NCBI GenBank assembly: GCA_965227935.1
Contig: CBDDGS010000055.1
Coordinates: 1,302,001-1,366,000, forward strand
Direction of reading: 5' to 3'
DNA: 64,000 nucleotides
From: JAWPMT01 sp965227935
Lineage (GTDB): Bacteria > Bacteroidota > Bacteroidia > Cytophagales > Cyclobacteriaceae
Shown here: positions 17,501 through 26,100 of the stretch, piece after piece
Layout of the letters: each line of letters begins with the position of its first letter
How positions within the stretch are numbered: position 1 is the first letter of the stretch
Position numbers and translations under genes: made by a program
The notes under the pieces: generated by a model
The model's input: only the letters and a program-made list of their open reading frames with translations
Told to the model about the DNA's origin: nothing
Databases searched by the model: none

Positions 17501-18781
17501 TTGATGTGGAAGGAACTGATCAATCTGGGGGTGCCCTTTTTTAGGTGCGGGATCTTCATTATGGATGAAGTTCAGAGGATCGCGCATACATATTTGACCA
17601 CTCCGCAGGGAGAGTCCCTCGCAGCCATCGATGTGACCTTTGATGCCAATCCCCTTGCACAGGCGTCCGTGGAGAATTGGAGAAGGCAGGAAGTGTATGT
17701 CACAGAGTGGGATCAGAAGCAGTTCATTGCCAATATGACGGCTTTGTTGGACGACCAATTGCTCGAGGATCCCGATCGATACCAACACGGAGAGCCGGCA
17801 CCTGACCGCCTTGTGCTGCATCTGGTGCCTTTTAGGCAGGGCATGTTGTATGTCGGGAATACGGATCATCTAGATGCAGACCAGATCGAACTGGTCAAGT
17901 TGTTGGCACAGACATTCTCAGTGGCCTATGCCAGATACGAGGACTTTACGGAATTGGAAGAAGCCAAACTACGTGTCGAGAGTGCCCTGAATGACCTCCA
18001 ATCCACACAATCGCAATTGGTACATGCCGAGAAAATGGCTTCATTGGGTGAGCTCACTGCAGGCATTGCTCATGAGATCCAGAACCCGCTGAACTTCGTC
18101 AACAACTTTTCCGACCTCAACAAGGAACTCATTGAGGATTTACGCGAGGAGCTGAAGGATGGCAACATCGAGGAGGTAGAGGCGATTCTAAAGGACCTTT
18201 TTGGCAATGAGGAGAAAATCCTTTTCCACGGCAAGCGCGCTGAGGAAATCGTGAAGAGCATGCTGCAACATTCCCGCGCAGGGGATGGAGAAAAAAGGCC
18301 TGCAGATATCAATGCCATTGCCGATGAGTACCTGCGTCTTAGCTATCACGGGCTTCGTGCAAAGGACAAGTCCTTCAATGCGGAGTTCAAAGCGCACCTC
18401 GCCGATGACTTGCCTGAGGTAGACGTTGTGCCGCAGGACATTGGCCGCGTCCTACTCAATCTGATCAACAACGCATTCAGTGCCGTCTCTGAGAAGCGCG
18501 CCCTCTATGGCAATGGGTATGTACCCACGGTCGAGGTCTTTACAAAGAAGCTGCGCAACGGGATTGAGATACGTGTGAAAGACAATGGGCCCGGCGTTCC
18601 CGATGATATTCGGGAAAAGATCTTTCAGCCCTTCTTTACCACGAAGCCGACGGGGTCAGGGACCGGGTTGGGATTGTCACTGAGTTATGACATCGTGACA
18701 AAGGGGCATGGAGGCACACTGGAGATGGATACGGCGGTAGGGGATGGGACGGAGTTTCGGATTCAATTGCCAGTTGTTTGA
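14531..18781 (+). CDS. Sensor histidine kinase with six tandem GAF-like modules
   Basis: A 1416-residue soluble-looking kinase with no signal peptide or membrane segment. Six modules of about 185-195 residues are marked by linkers with AEAQAR-type coiled coils followed by ALERVRSRSMAM-like text near residues 194, 378, 573, 762 and 951, with the last handing over to the kinase near 1136. Each module has the size and pattern of a GAF-like sensor. The catalytic core has phospho-accepting His1181 in GIAHEIQNPLNF, an N box NLINNAF, G1 DNGPGVP and G2 GTGLGLSLS. It probably senses small cytosolic ligands. The DNA of the linkers is also repeated (39 identical bases at 15094-15132 and 16234-16272), pointing to recent module duplication. 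No receiver gene is adjacent. It precedes the DUF559-kinase gene by 23 bases. Confidence 0.9.
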   Translation: MEDLSAKVAELERRLSSEGALEQIRSRTMAMKESAELEDVIAVVFEEAVNLGIGARACDLVIFDEVSGGSAFWISGEAQDDHVIHFTTAKLDHTHYQEGWRAWRSGECLRTAKLEGPDCQSYMSAVIQSANASEEQIAEQFQRVTLQLQSICHTEAYTSSGFFRVASEEPLREEDQQILIQFAKVFDQTYTRFLDLKRAEAQARDAQIEFALERVRSQTMAMRHSDDIYLVSTVLFQEIGDLGIYNLRCGVLNIFDDPPRCEVWPSMLEENTDILHLIGRLEMTIHPMLEGIFTAWQQQEEIFQYELFGEDSKKFYQTIANAPDYHLPFDENPDRQVCNAFVFSEGALFSFTPDYMDEEAYRIWERFRGAFSFAYSRYKDLLQAEAQAREAQIEGSLERIRARAMALRESDELRQVIALIYRELEKFDLDLYDSNILLLDIQKKEHTMWGSGFDGINLPPSFTIPHYDHAYFNQVFDDVTHYESLAEADKFRVVRLHGDLLRDLHQFYITKTEIRNAPRAFLEEFLSFDDITISYVVMEHGVLEVASGSRLPGEAEDILRRFAKAFELTYTRFLDLKRAEAQARDAQIEAALERVRSRSMAMHDSKELGEVISVVFEQLRALQIGMDSACILTFDTVRRGHTAWAANPDLFSVSSVYLPFFESPIQNDLYEARERGVRFFSKTWTLKEKNSFWKYAFKNTDYKYLPEDLKKTILSFEGWGFTGPMEKNSATFLVSYSGTPFSTQEQEVISRFGGVFEQAYTRFLDLKKAEAQARDAQIEAALERVRARSMAMHDSSELIEVATLMFREFEKLDLEAFLTCGYLIPDEAAEVTKCWFAQTQRDFLVQFDALLTGDPVLDDRYKAWKEQVPIFKYEVGGAQLAHHLQIVFPLDQRNEEENLAVVAMPDPTIFYTANFSHGYILVIADHEMDRDQERILLRFRSTFEQAYIRFLDLQKAEEQAKLAIRQSVTDRIRAEITSMRAPTDLERITPLMWKELINLGVPFFRCGIFIMDEVQRIAHTYLTTPQGESLAAIDVTFDANPLAQASVENWRRQEVYVTEWDQKQFIANMTALLDDQLLEDPDRYQHGEPAPDRLVLHLVPFRQGMLYVGNTDHLDADQIELVKLLAQTFSVAYARYEDFTELEEAKLRVESALNDLQSTQSQLVHAEKMASLGELTAGIAHEIQNPLNFVNNFSDLNKELIEDLREELKDGNIEEVEAILKDLFGNEEKILFHGKRAEEIVKSMLQHSRAGDGEKRPADINAIADEYLRLSYHGLRAKDKSFNAEFKAHLADDLPEVDVVPQDIGRVLLNLINNAFSAVSEKRALYGNGYVPTVEVFTKKLRNGIEIRVKDNGPGVPDDIREKIFQPFFTTKPTGSGTGLGLSLSYDIVTKGHGGTLEMDTAVGDGTEFRIQLPVV

Positions 18782-19283
18782 ACACGGATTATAAGGATTA
18801 ACGGATGAAAGCAAATCAAGATAACCTTTACGCCTACAACACACGGCTGAAAGGTTATGCCAGAGAGAATCGAAACGCGGCAACGAAAGCGGAGGCATGT
18901 CTCTGGAAATATGCCCTCCGGGCCAAGGGAATGAAGGGTTATGGATTCCGTAGGCAGCGGCCGGTGTTGAATTACATCGCGGATTTCATGTGTAAGGAGC
19001 TCATGCTGATCATCGAAGTGGATGGTGATTCTCACTCACATCCGGAAGTAGCTGCTGCTGATGAAATTAGACAGAAGGCACTTGAAGCTGCCGGTTTTAC
19101 TGTTTTGCGCTTTGATGATGAGGATGTCTTGAAACATATCAATAATGTGAGATCGCAAATTGAGTCTTGGATAGAAGCACTCATGAGAAGTAGCGCCTCC
19201 TCCTGGCCCCCTCTGAGAGGGGGAAATATCGAAAGTAATCGAAACGTCTTTCCCCCTCCTGGAGGGGGAAAGAGGGGGAGGTC
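18782..19283 (+). mobile_element. Probable inserted DUF559 cassette with flanking palindromes (boundaries approximate)
   Basis: Immediately after the stop of the upstream kinase there is a short repeat-like leader (CACGGATT and ATTAACGGAT), then the DUF559 coding part, then two GC palindromes at 19207-19223 and 19248-19272. Right after the palindromes comes the signal-peptide-like start of the next kinase, without a start codon of its own. Inference: a small nuclease-domain cassette entered between two kinase genes. There is no transposase, and I could not define target duplications. Confidence 0.45.
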
Positions 19284-21204
19284 AATAGCAACCCTCCTGC
19301 TACTCCTCCTCACCCACTCGGTACTCGGCCAATTCATCATCCAGGATGTCGATAGTGCCAGCCTCCAACGGCAGCAGGAGGTCTATGAGGAACTGGTGGT
19401 GATGAAGCAAGATGCTCGTGACGATTCCTCCAGGATACAGGTCTGGAATCATTTTGCCAACTTCTTTAAGCAGCGACGACCGGACTCTGCCGTCTATTAT
19501 GGCAACAAGGCATTGGTGCTTTCCCGTGAGACGGGAAACAAGGAGGAGGAGATTTGGGCGATCACCTACCTGGTGCTGGCGCATTTGGAGTTGGGCAACG
19601 ATGCCAAAGCCATGCAACTGTGTCTTGAGGGCCAAAGACTGGAAGAGGGACTGCCGACCATGCTGTCAACGATGGGTAAGATCTACCTCAACAGCGGCGA
19701 AAACCTAAAGGCCATCGAGTGTTACCGCCGAAGTCAGGACCTTTCCGCCGATCCATTTCAACCCGTGCGAAGCTCTATGGGTATCGCCAATGCCTATTTG
19801 GCCATGGGGGAGATGGATACTGCCTGGCACTACGGAAGAGTGGCGTACACCGAAGCTACAGAGATCGGCGCCGATTGGCTACTGGGCCCTGCTTCCGTCG
19901 TGTTGGCTGAGATCTTGCTGGAAGCCAGGTATCCTGAAGATGCCTACGAATACATTATCCAGGCATTTGACTACTCAGAGGACCTCTCACATCGCTCGAA
20001 AAACAACTTGCTGATGGCTCGGTACTATCGGGATACCGGTGAGCCGCAATTGGCCATTGACTATGCTCACAGGGCCCTGGAGTGGGCCGGCTTGGGCGGG
20101 ATTCACTCAAAGTCCATAGAGGCCAGCATGCTTCTCTCCAGCCTATATCGGGAGAGTCAACCTCAGGAAGCTCTCAACTATAGTCGGTGGGCGCATTTCT
20201 TCAAGGATAGCCTTCTGGCATTAAGTCGTAAGACAGCCTTGCTGGATTACACCGACTACGACATTCAGATCCGGGAGCAGGCCCTGGCTACTGCGCAGGA
20301 CAGGTATGAGAGTCAAGTCCGCTTCAATGTTTTTATGGGCACGATCGGCCTGCTGGTCATGGCAGTGATTTTCTTTTTCGTCTATAGCCGCAACAAGCAA
20401 AGAGCCAAGAGAAGAGTTGAGATTGCCTATGAAAGACTCAAAAACGCCCAGACGCAACTCATTCATTCGGAGAAAATGGCGTCGCTCGGCGAGCTGACAG
20501 CCGGCATTGCCCACGAGATCCAGAATCCGCTCAACTTCGTCAACAACTTTTCGGGAGTCAATGTCGAACTCCTCGAGGAAGCGGAAGAGGAACTGGAGAA
20601 AGGAGACACTGAGGAAGCCAAAATAATTATCAAGGGGACACTTCAAAATGAGAAGAAAGTCCTGCTGCATGGCAAGCGTGCTGAAGGAATTGTGAAGAGC
20701 ATGCTGCAGCATTCTCGCGCCGGTGATGGGCAGAAGGTGCCGACCAACCTTAACGAACTGGTGGACGAGTATGCGCGCCTTGCCTACCACGGTCTTCGAG
20801 CGAAGGATGCCTCCTTCAATGCCGACATTCAAACTGACTTTGATGAGCAACTTCCCGAGGTCCACGTCATACCTCAGGACATAGGCCGCGTGCTCCTCAA
20901 CCTGCTGAACAACGCCTTCGCCGCAGTCACGAGCGTGGAGCGCCCGACGGTAACTCTAAGAACCCAAAAACTGAATAACTCGGTAACTATCTCTGTTTCC
21001 GACAACGGCTCTGGCATTCCCCGCAAGATCCGAGACAAGATCTTCCAGCCTTTTTTCACGACCAAGCCCACTGGTCAAGGTACGGGTCTGGGGCTCAGCC
21101 TGAGCTATGACATCGTTACGAAGGGGCACGGGGGAAGGCTGGAAATGAAGACAGAGGAGGGAGAGGGTACGGAGTTCATCATTCGACTACCTTTCGCCAC
21201 ATGA
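18805..21204 (+). CDS. Fusion of a DUF559 nuclease-like domain with a TPR sensor histidine kinase
   Basis: In this 799-residue frame, residues 1-128 are a DUF559 (VSR/PD-(D/E)XK-like) domain with Glu30, Asp60 in YIADF, and Glu71/Asp73 in IIEVDG. Residues ~130-155 are encoded by two GC palindromes and read WPPLRGG and PPPGGGKRG. Then comes a hydrophobic leader SIATLLLLLLTHSVLGQ that in a normal kinase would be the N-terminal signal peptide, TPR-like repeats (~190-470), a membrane helix near 507-525, and a kinase core with His570 and TKPTGQGTGLGLSLS. No ATG, GTG or TTG lies between the palindromes and the leader, so the kinase seems to depend on the DUF559 start. If translated whole, the nuclease-like domain would sit in the cytosol before a signal anchor. 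Alternatively initiation uses a non-standard codon at the leader. It overlaps the next gene by 4 bases. Confidence 0.8.
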   Translation: MKANQDNLYAYNTRLKGYARENRNAATKAEACLWKYALRAKGMKGYGFRRQRPVLNYIADFMCKELMLIIEVDGDSHSHPEVAAADEIRQKALEAAGFTVLRFDDEDVLKHINNVRSQIESWIEALMRSSASSWPPLRGGNIESNRNVFPPPGGGKRGRSIATLLLLLLTHSVLGQFIIQDVDSASLQRQQEVYEELVVMKQDARDDSSRIQVWNHFANFFKQRRPDSAVYYGNKALVLSRETGNKEEEIWAITYLVLAHLELGNDAKAMQLCLEGQRLEEGLPTMLSTMGKIYLNSGENLKAIECYRRSQDLSADPFQPVRSSMGIANAYLAMGEMDTAWHYGRVAYTEATEIGADWLLGPASVVLAEILLEARYPEDAYEYIIQAFDYSEDLSHRSKNNLLMARYYRDTGEPQLAIDYAHRALEWAGLGGIHSKSIEASMLLSSLYRESQPQEALNYSRWAHFFKDSLLALSRKTALLDYTDYDIQIREQALATAQDRYESQVRFNVFMGTIGLLVMAVIFFFVYSRNKQRAKRRVEIAYERLKNAQTQLIHSEKMASLGELTAGIAHEIQNPLNFVNNFSGVNVELLEEAEEELEKGDTEEAKIIIKGTLQNEKKVLLHGKRAEGIVKSMLQHSRAGDGQKVPTNLNELVDEYARLAYHGLRAKDASFNADIQTDFDEQLPEVHVIPQDIGRVLLNLLNNAFAAVTSVERPTVTLRTQKLNNSVTISVSDNGSGIPRKIRDKIFQPFFTTKPTGQGTGLGLSLSYDIVTKGHGGRLEMKTEEGEGTEFIIRLPFAT
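19207..19272. repeat. Pair of GC-rich palindromes inside the DUF559-kinase reading frame
   Basis: First: CCCCCTC (19207-19213), TGA, GAGGGGG (19217-19223). Second: 12-base arms at 19248-19259 and 19261-19272, CTTTCCCCCTCC and its complement, separated by one base. Both are translated in frame as the Pro/Gly-rich linker of the fusion. Confidence 0.75.
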
Positions 21205-23159
21205 ATAGCCACATTATGAGGGTTTTCAGCTATATCATGATTCTGTCATTCCTGGTACTCGGTTACTGTGGTTTTGGCCAGCATCTTGATAGCTTGAAGG
21301 ACCAACTGGAAACGCTGAGTGAAGACACGGCTTCAGTGTGGCTGTTATCAAGATTATCCGGGCGATACACCCAAATCGATCCGGACTCCTCTATTATATA
21401 TGGGGAAGATGCGCTTGCCCTGAGCCGGAAAATAGGATATCGAGGCCGGGATGCAGCCATATACCGAAGTGTCGGGCATTCCTATCGGAATTTGGGCGAT
21501 TTTCCAAAGGCACTTGAGATGCTTTTCAAAGCGCTGGAAATAGCCAAAGAATTGGATGACTATGGCTACATAGCGAGAATCTATAACTCCATTGGGATTG
21601 TCTACTCGCAGCTAAATGATAACCAGGCTGCCGCGAAGTATCAGAAGCAGGCGATAGAGGTGTTTGAAGCTCAAGGAGAGGTGGGACTTATGACCAACTC
21701 GAAAGTCAATCTTGGAAGAGCCTATCGAAGAAGCAATCAGCTGGACTCCGCCTTGTTCTATTTTCAAGAGGGGTTTCAAGAGTTAGACCGATTCAGAAAT
21801 GACAACAGGCACGCTTTTTTGGCGATGGAGATGGGATCCCTGCAGTGGCAACTAGGCAACGTTGACAGTGCATTTCTTTACCTGCGACAAAGCGTACGGA
21901 TCAATGAGAACAATGCCAGTCACTTCTACAACTCATTTGCCTACAATGTTATTTCTGAATTCTTCCAGGATTTGAATGAGACAGACTCATCAATACATTA
22001 TGCGAAAAAAGCTCTAATGGCCTCTGAGCTTGGCAATACCAAATTCAACACGTTCGACGCCTTGAAAACGCTGGCCAACCAATACGAATCAAAGAACATA
22101 GACTCGGCCTATCACTATTTGATGAGATTCAAGGAGATAAACGATCAGTTGTACGGTCCGGAACGAGTCATCGAATTGCAAAGAATACTTGCGGAGGAAC
22201 AAGCTCGTCAAAGGCAGATTGAGGAAGAGAGGATCGCCTATAATAATCGGGTCAAGCAGTCAGCGGTGCTGATGGGTCTGCTTTTTCTCATGACCGTAAC
22301 AGGCATCTTATTCCAAAACAATAGAAGAAAACAGAAGGCGAATACGAAATTAAGAAAGCAAAAAGAGGAGATCGAATCCGCCATGGAAAGGCTAGCGTCC
22401 ACCCAAACCCAACTCATCCACTCCGAAAAAATGGCCTCCCTAGGAGAGCTTACTGCCGGCATTGCCCACGAAATCCAGAACCCGCTGAACTTCGTCAACA
22501 ACTTCTCCGATGTCAACAAGGACCTGGCGGAGGAGATGATCGAGGAAATGAAGAAGGGCAATCTGGAAGAGGCAGAAGCGATCGGAAATGACCTGATTGC
22601 CAATGAAGCGAAAATCACCCACCATGGCAAGCGGGCCGAGGAGATCGTCAAGAGCATGCTCCAACACTCCCGATGGAGCGACGGCGAAAAGCAACTCACC
22701 AACATCAACGACCTGGCCGACGAGTATGTGCGCCTTGCCTACCACGGCCTGCGTGCCAAAGAGCCATCCTTCAATGCCGAAATCAAAACCGATTTCGACC
22801 CTAACCTCCCCGAAATCAACATCGTCCCTCAGGACATCGGCCGCGTCCTCCTCAACCTGCTGAACAATGCGTTTTCTGCCGTCTCTGATGTCGAGGGTCC
22901 GACGGTAAACCTAAAAACCCAAAAACTTAATAACTCAATAACTATTACCATATCCGACAACGGCCCCGGCATCCCCTCCAAGATCAGAGACAAGATCTTC
23001 CAACCCTTCTTCACGACAAAGCCTACGGGTCAAGGTACAGGCCTGGGACTGAGCTTGAGCTATGATATCGTGACGAAGGGGCATGGAGGCAGCCTCGAGA
23101 TGGAAACAGAAGAAGGAGAGGGCTCGGAGTTTATCATCAACCTGGCTGTTGTCTCATGA
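21201..23159 (+). CDS. TPR-containing membrane sensor histidine kinase
   Basis: A 652-residue kinase. A signal peptide or signal anchor ends near residue 27 (GYCGFGQ). TPR-like repeats fill about 30-340, e.g. IARIYNSIGIVYSQL and NSKVNLGRAYRR, and are placed in the periplasm by the following membrane helix near 354-370. The cytosolic part has a coiled coil, His423 in GIAHEIQNPLNF, N box NLLNNAF, G1 DNGPGIP and G2 GTGLGLSLS. The start is fixed by an ATGA overlap with the preceding gene and the leader that follows. A 134-base stretch (22506-22639) is identical to the kinase at 26833. Ligand unknown; TPR kinases usually sense through protein or cell-wall partners. It overlaps the next gene by 4 bases. 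Confidence 0.9.
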   Translation: MNSHIMRVFSYIMILSFLVLGYCGFGQHLDSLKDQLETLSEDTASVWLLSRLSGRYTQIDPDSSIIYGEDALALSRKIGYRGRDAAIYRSVGHSYRNLGDFPKALEMLFKALEIAKELDDYGYIARIYNSIGIVYSQLNDNQAAAKYQKQAIEVFEAQGEVGLMTNSKVNLGRAYRRSNQLDSALFYFQEGFQELDRFRNDNRHAFLAMEMGSLQWQLGNVDSAFLYLRQSVRINENNASHFYNSFAYNVISEFFQDLNETDSSIHYAKKALMASELGNTKFNTFDALKTLANQYESKNIDSAYHYLMRFKEINDQLYGPERVIELQRILAEEQARQRQIEEERIAYNNRVKQSAVLMGLLFLMTVTGILFQNNRRKQKANTKLRKQKEEIESAMERLASTQTQLIHSEKMASLGELTAGIAHEIQNPLNFVNNFSDVNKDLAEEMIEEMKKGNLEEAEAIGNDLIANEAKITHHGKRAEEIVKSMLQHSRWSDGEKQLTNINDLADEYVRLAYHGLRAKEPSFNAEIKTDFDPNLPEINIVPQDIGRVLLNLLNNAFSAVSDVEGPTVNLKTQKLNNSITITISDNGPGIPSKIRDKIFQPFFTTKPTGQGTGLGLSLSYDIVTKGHGGSLEMETEEGEGSEFIINLAVVS

Positions 23160-26100
23160 GGTATTCGATTTTCATACTCATTCTTTTCTACCTTCTTCAA
23201 GCTGACGTAGCCTACGCCCAGGATGCCATTCCCTTGCAGGCGTATGGAGTCCGGGACGGGCTACCGGAGGAGACAATCCACGCTATTGTAGAGGATGATC
23301 ACGGATTTATTTGGATAGCTACCCAAAGGGAGATGGTCCGATTTGATGGCTATCAATTCACATCTCCATGGAAGAAATCAACAGAGGTGCGGGATTACGG
23401 CATATTGAACTCGAGGGGTGGTATCATGAAAGGAAGGGATGGGAAGATCTGGATTGGTAGCGGTAGGACAGGAGAGATACTAAGCTACGAACCTGTATCT
23501 CAAAAAATAGCGTCTTATGCATTGCCTGAGGGCAATACAAAATTCCGCATTGCTTGCTTACTGGTCCTGGAAGATGTGATTGGCAATATTTGGTTTTCAG
23601 TCGTCCAGTATGAATCTGAGGAGGTGAAGATCTGTCGTTTGCGACCAGATACAGGCGATATCAAGTGCTACAATCATCATGCAGGATTTCGTAGGAATTT
23701 TCTTGGGGGAAACTACTTTACTGCCATGGTGCCAACGGACAGCTCCATCTGGACGGTAGATCGTTCGCAGGACTTGCGAGGCACACTGCGGAGGTGGGAC
23801 AGCGCTATAGATGATTTCGAAGTTATTCTCCAACCTGGAGAGATTATACCAGGTACCGAGTTGAGCGATACTTTGGTCGAGGTTTTCCCTGCAAACCGAG
23901 GCCAATTCCTGGTCATGAGCAGTGATCGACATGTATTCCTCTGGGATCCATTAAGGCGCAACGTGCACTCCTATTTCTCGTATGATCCTAGCCCCAATGG
24001 TGTATGGGTTGCTTTTGAAGATAGGGAAGGCTTTTTATGGATCGTTCATCCAAGAACTATCACGAGAATCGATCCGGCATCCGGCAGTCGTCTCGAATAC
24101 TTTGGCAAGAATCAACACTTTCAGTTTGGGACACGAGGCGATGTGCTAAGCATCTGGCCTGAGGCTGAGCTTTCAGGGGGGGCTTTGTGGCTGGGAGTGG
24201 AACATGACACAGGTCCTTCCCACTTGGCATTTGATTTCGATGACGCTCAATTCAGTGTTTTTGATGGTTCATTGAATTTCGAGGGGAATCCACAGCAGTA
24301 TTTCCAGCATATGGTGATGGACTTTTCTTCTACAAGATGGTTCGGTTCAAGGCCTAACATTCATAGGGAAGACGCCCATCGCACGCGGATTCAGCGGTTC
24401 AGTACAAATAATAGATCCGCTCATATTCCGGGCGATACTGTCGTTGCGGTTTTTGAGGACAGCAGGCAAAGACTTTGGGTCTCCACCACCAACGGCCTGG
24501 CCTTGTATCAAGATAGCACCCGCAGCTTCGGTACATTTCAGCATGCCATTGGAGACAGATTCTCTCTTAGCGCCAATGCGTGCGGACCCATAATGGAAGA
24601 TGACTCCGGATATATTTGGATTGGGACCGAGGATGGGCTCAACCTTTATGACGAACAATCGGGGAAGTTCCATCGCTTCTTGCACAATGAGCCAGAGCCC
24701 AATGACATAAAGGCACTTTATCAGGATAGTCATGGAAGGATCTGGGTCTCGATTCGAGACAAGGGCGTTTGGATCTATGATTCAGATACGAAGTCTCTGA
24801 CCGAGTTCTTCGAATTCACAGGCGAGGTTCGTCAGATATTCGAAGATCACCGAGGCAATATCTGGTTAGCGCACTATGGGGAAGGGCCTTTCCGATACCA
24901 GGAAGAGACTAAAACCTTCACTGACTATCATTTTGAGTCTGGTGATGGGGAAGTACATTGGATCACTGAGGACGCAGCCAGGAATCTGTGGGTAGGGACT
25001 GATGCCCGTCTCCACTGCTTTGATCCCAAAGCCGATTCGTTTGAAGTTTACGGAAGTTGGGAAAAAGGATTTCATTCAAACATAAGCTTCCATGCAGATC
25101 AGGAAGGGGGTCTGTGGGTGGGGAACTACAGGGGTGCCCTTATACGGATCACACCCTCCACCAGGAGTTATGAGAGTTATGGCCTGAAGCACGGTTTGCC
25201 CGAAAGTGCTTATGTGGTTCTGGGTGCCATTCCAACTGACAAATACGGGAACCTTTATCTCGCCACAGATCTGGGTTTGTCCGTATTCAATATGACTAAC
25301 CATCAAGTTTCGAATTTTGATGAGAAGCATGGATTTTACGGGTCTAGGGGAGTGGCGCTCACCAGGGCCAATGGTGAGGTCTGGATAGGGGGCGGGAAGG
25401 GCCTTCATAGAATTATTCCAGAAAAGTTGCTACAGGAAAAGAATCTAATACCTCCGAAGGTGTGGATCACATCCATGACCATTATGGATAGCACTTATTC
25501 TGCGCCAGATGGGATCATTTTTCAGAAAGCAGTAGACTACACGGATCAAATCGAGCTCGAATATTGGCAGAAAGACCTTGCATTTGCATTCGTTGCGCTA
25601 CACTATCTGAGGCCGGAGGCCAATCAATACTCCTGGAGACTGGAAGGCTATGATGAGCAATGGACAGAGCCTTCCTATACCCGGACCGCATCGTATACCA
25701 ACCTTTCACCAGGGACCTACACCTTCCGGGTGAAAGGATCCAATGCCGATGGCATCTGGAATGAAGAAGGAGATTTCATCACGATTATAATCAATCCGCC
25801 ATTATGGCAAACAGCTGGGGCGTATGGTTTCTACTTCCTGATTTTTTGTGGAGGAGTGTTAGCTGTCCATCGATTTCAAAAGAGTCGCACGATCCGCATC
25901 GAACGGGAAAGGATCAAAGATGAACAGTTGGCCCAGGCGAAAGAGGTTGAAAAGGCCTACCAAGAGTTGAAGACCACCCAAACCCAACTCATCCATGCCG
26001 AAAAGATGGCCTCCCTCGGAGAACTCACAGCAGGCATCGCCCACGAGATCCAGAACCCGCTCAACTTCGTCAACAACTTCTCCGATGTCAATCGCGAGCT

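Noticed and set aside
19201..19283. Idea that the palindromes in the fusion gene are a terminator
   Set aside because: The stems are GC-rich but not followed by a T-run, and the reading frame continues through them.
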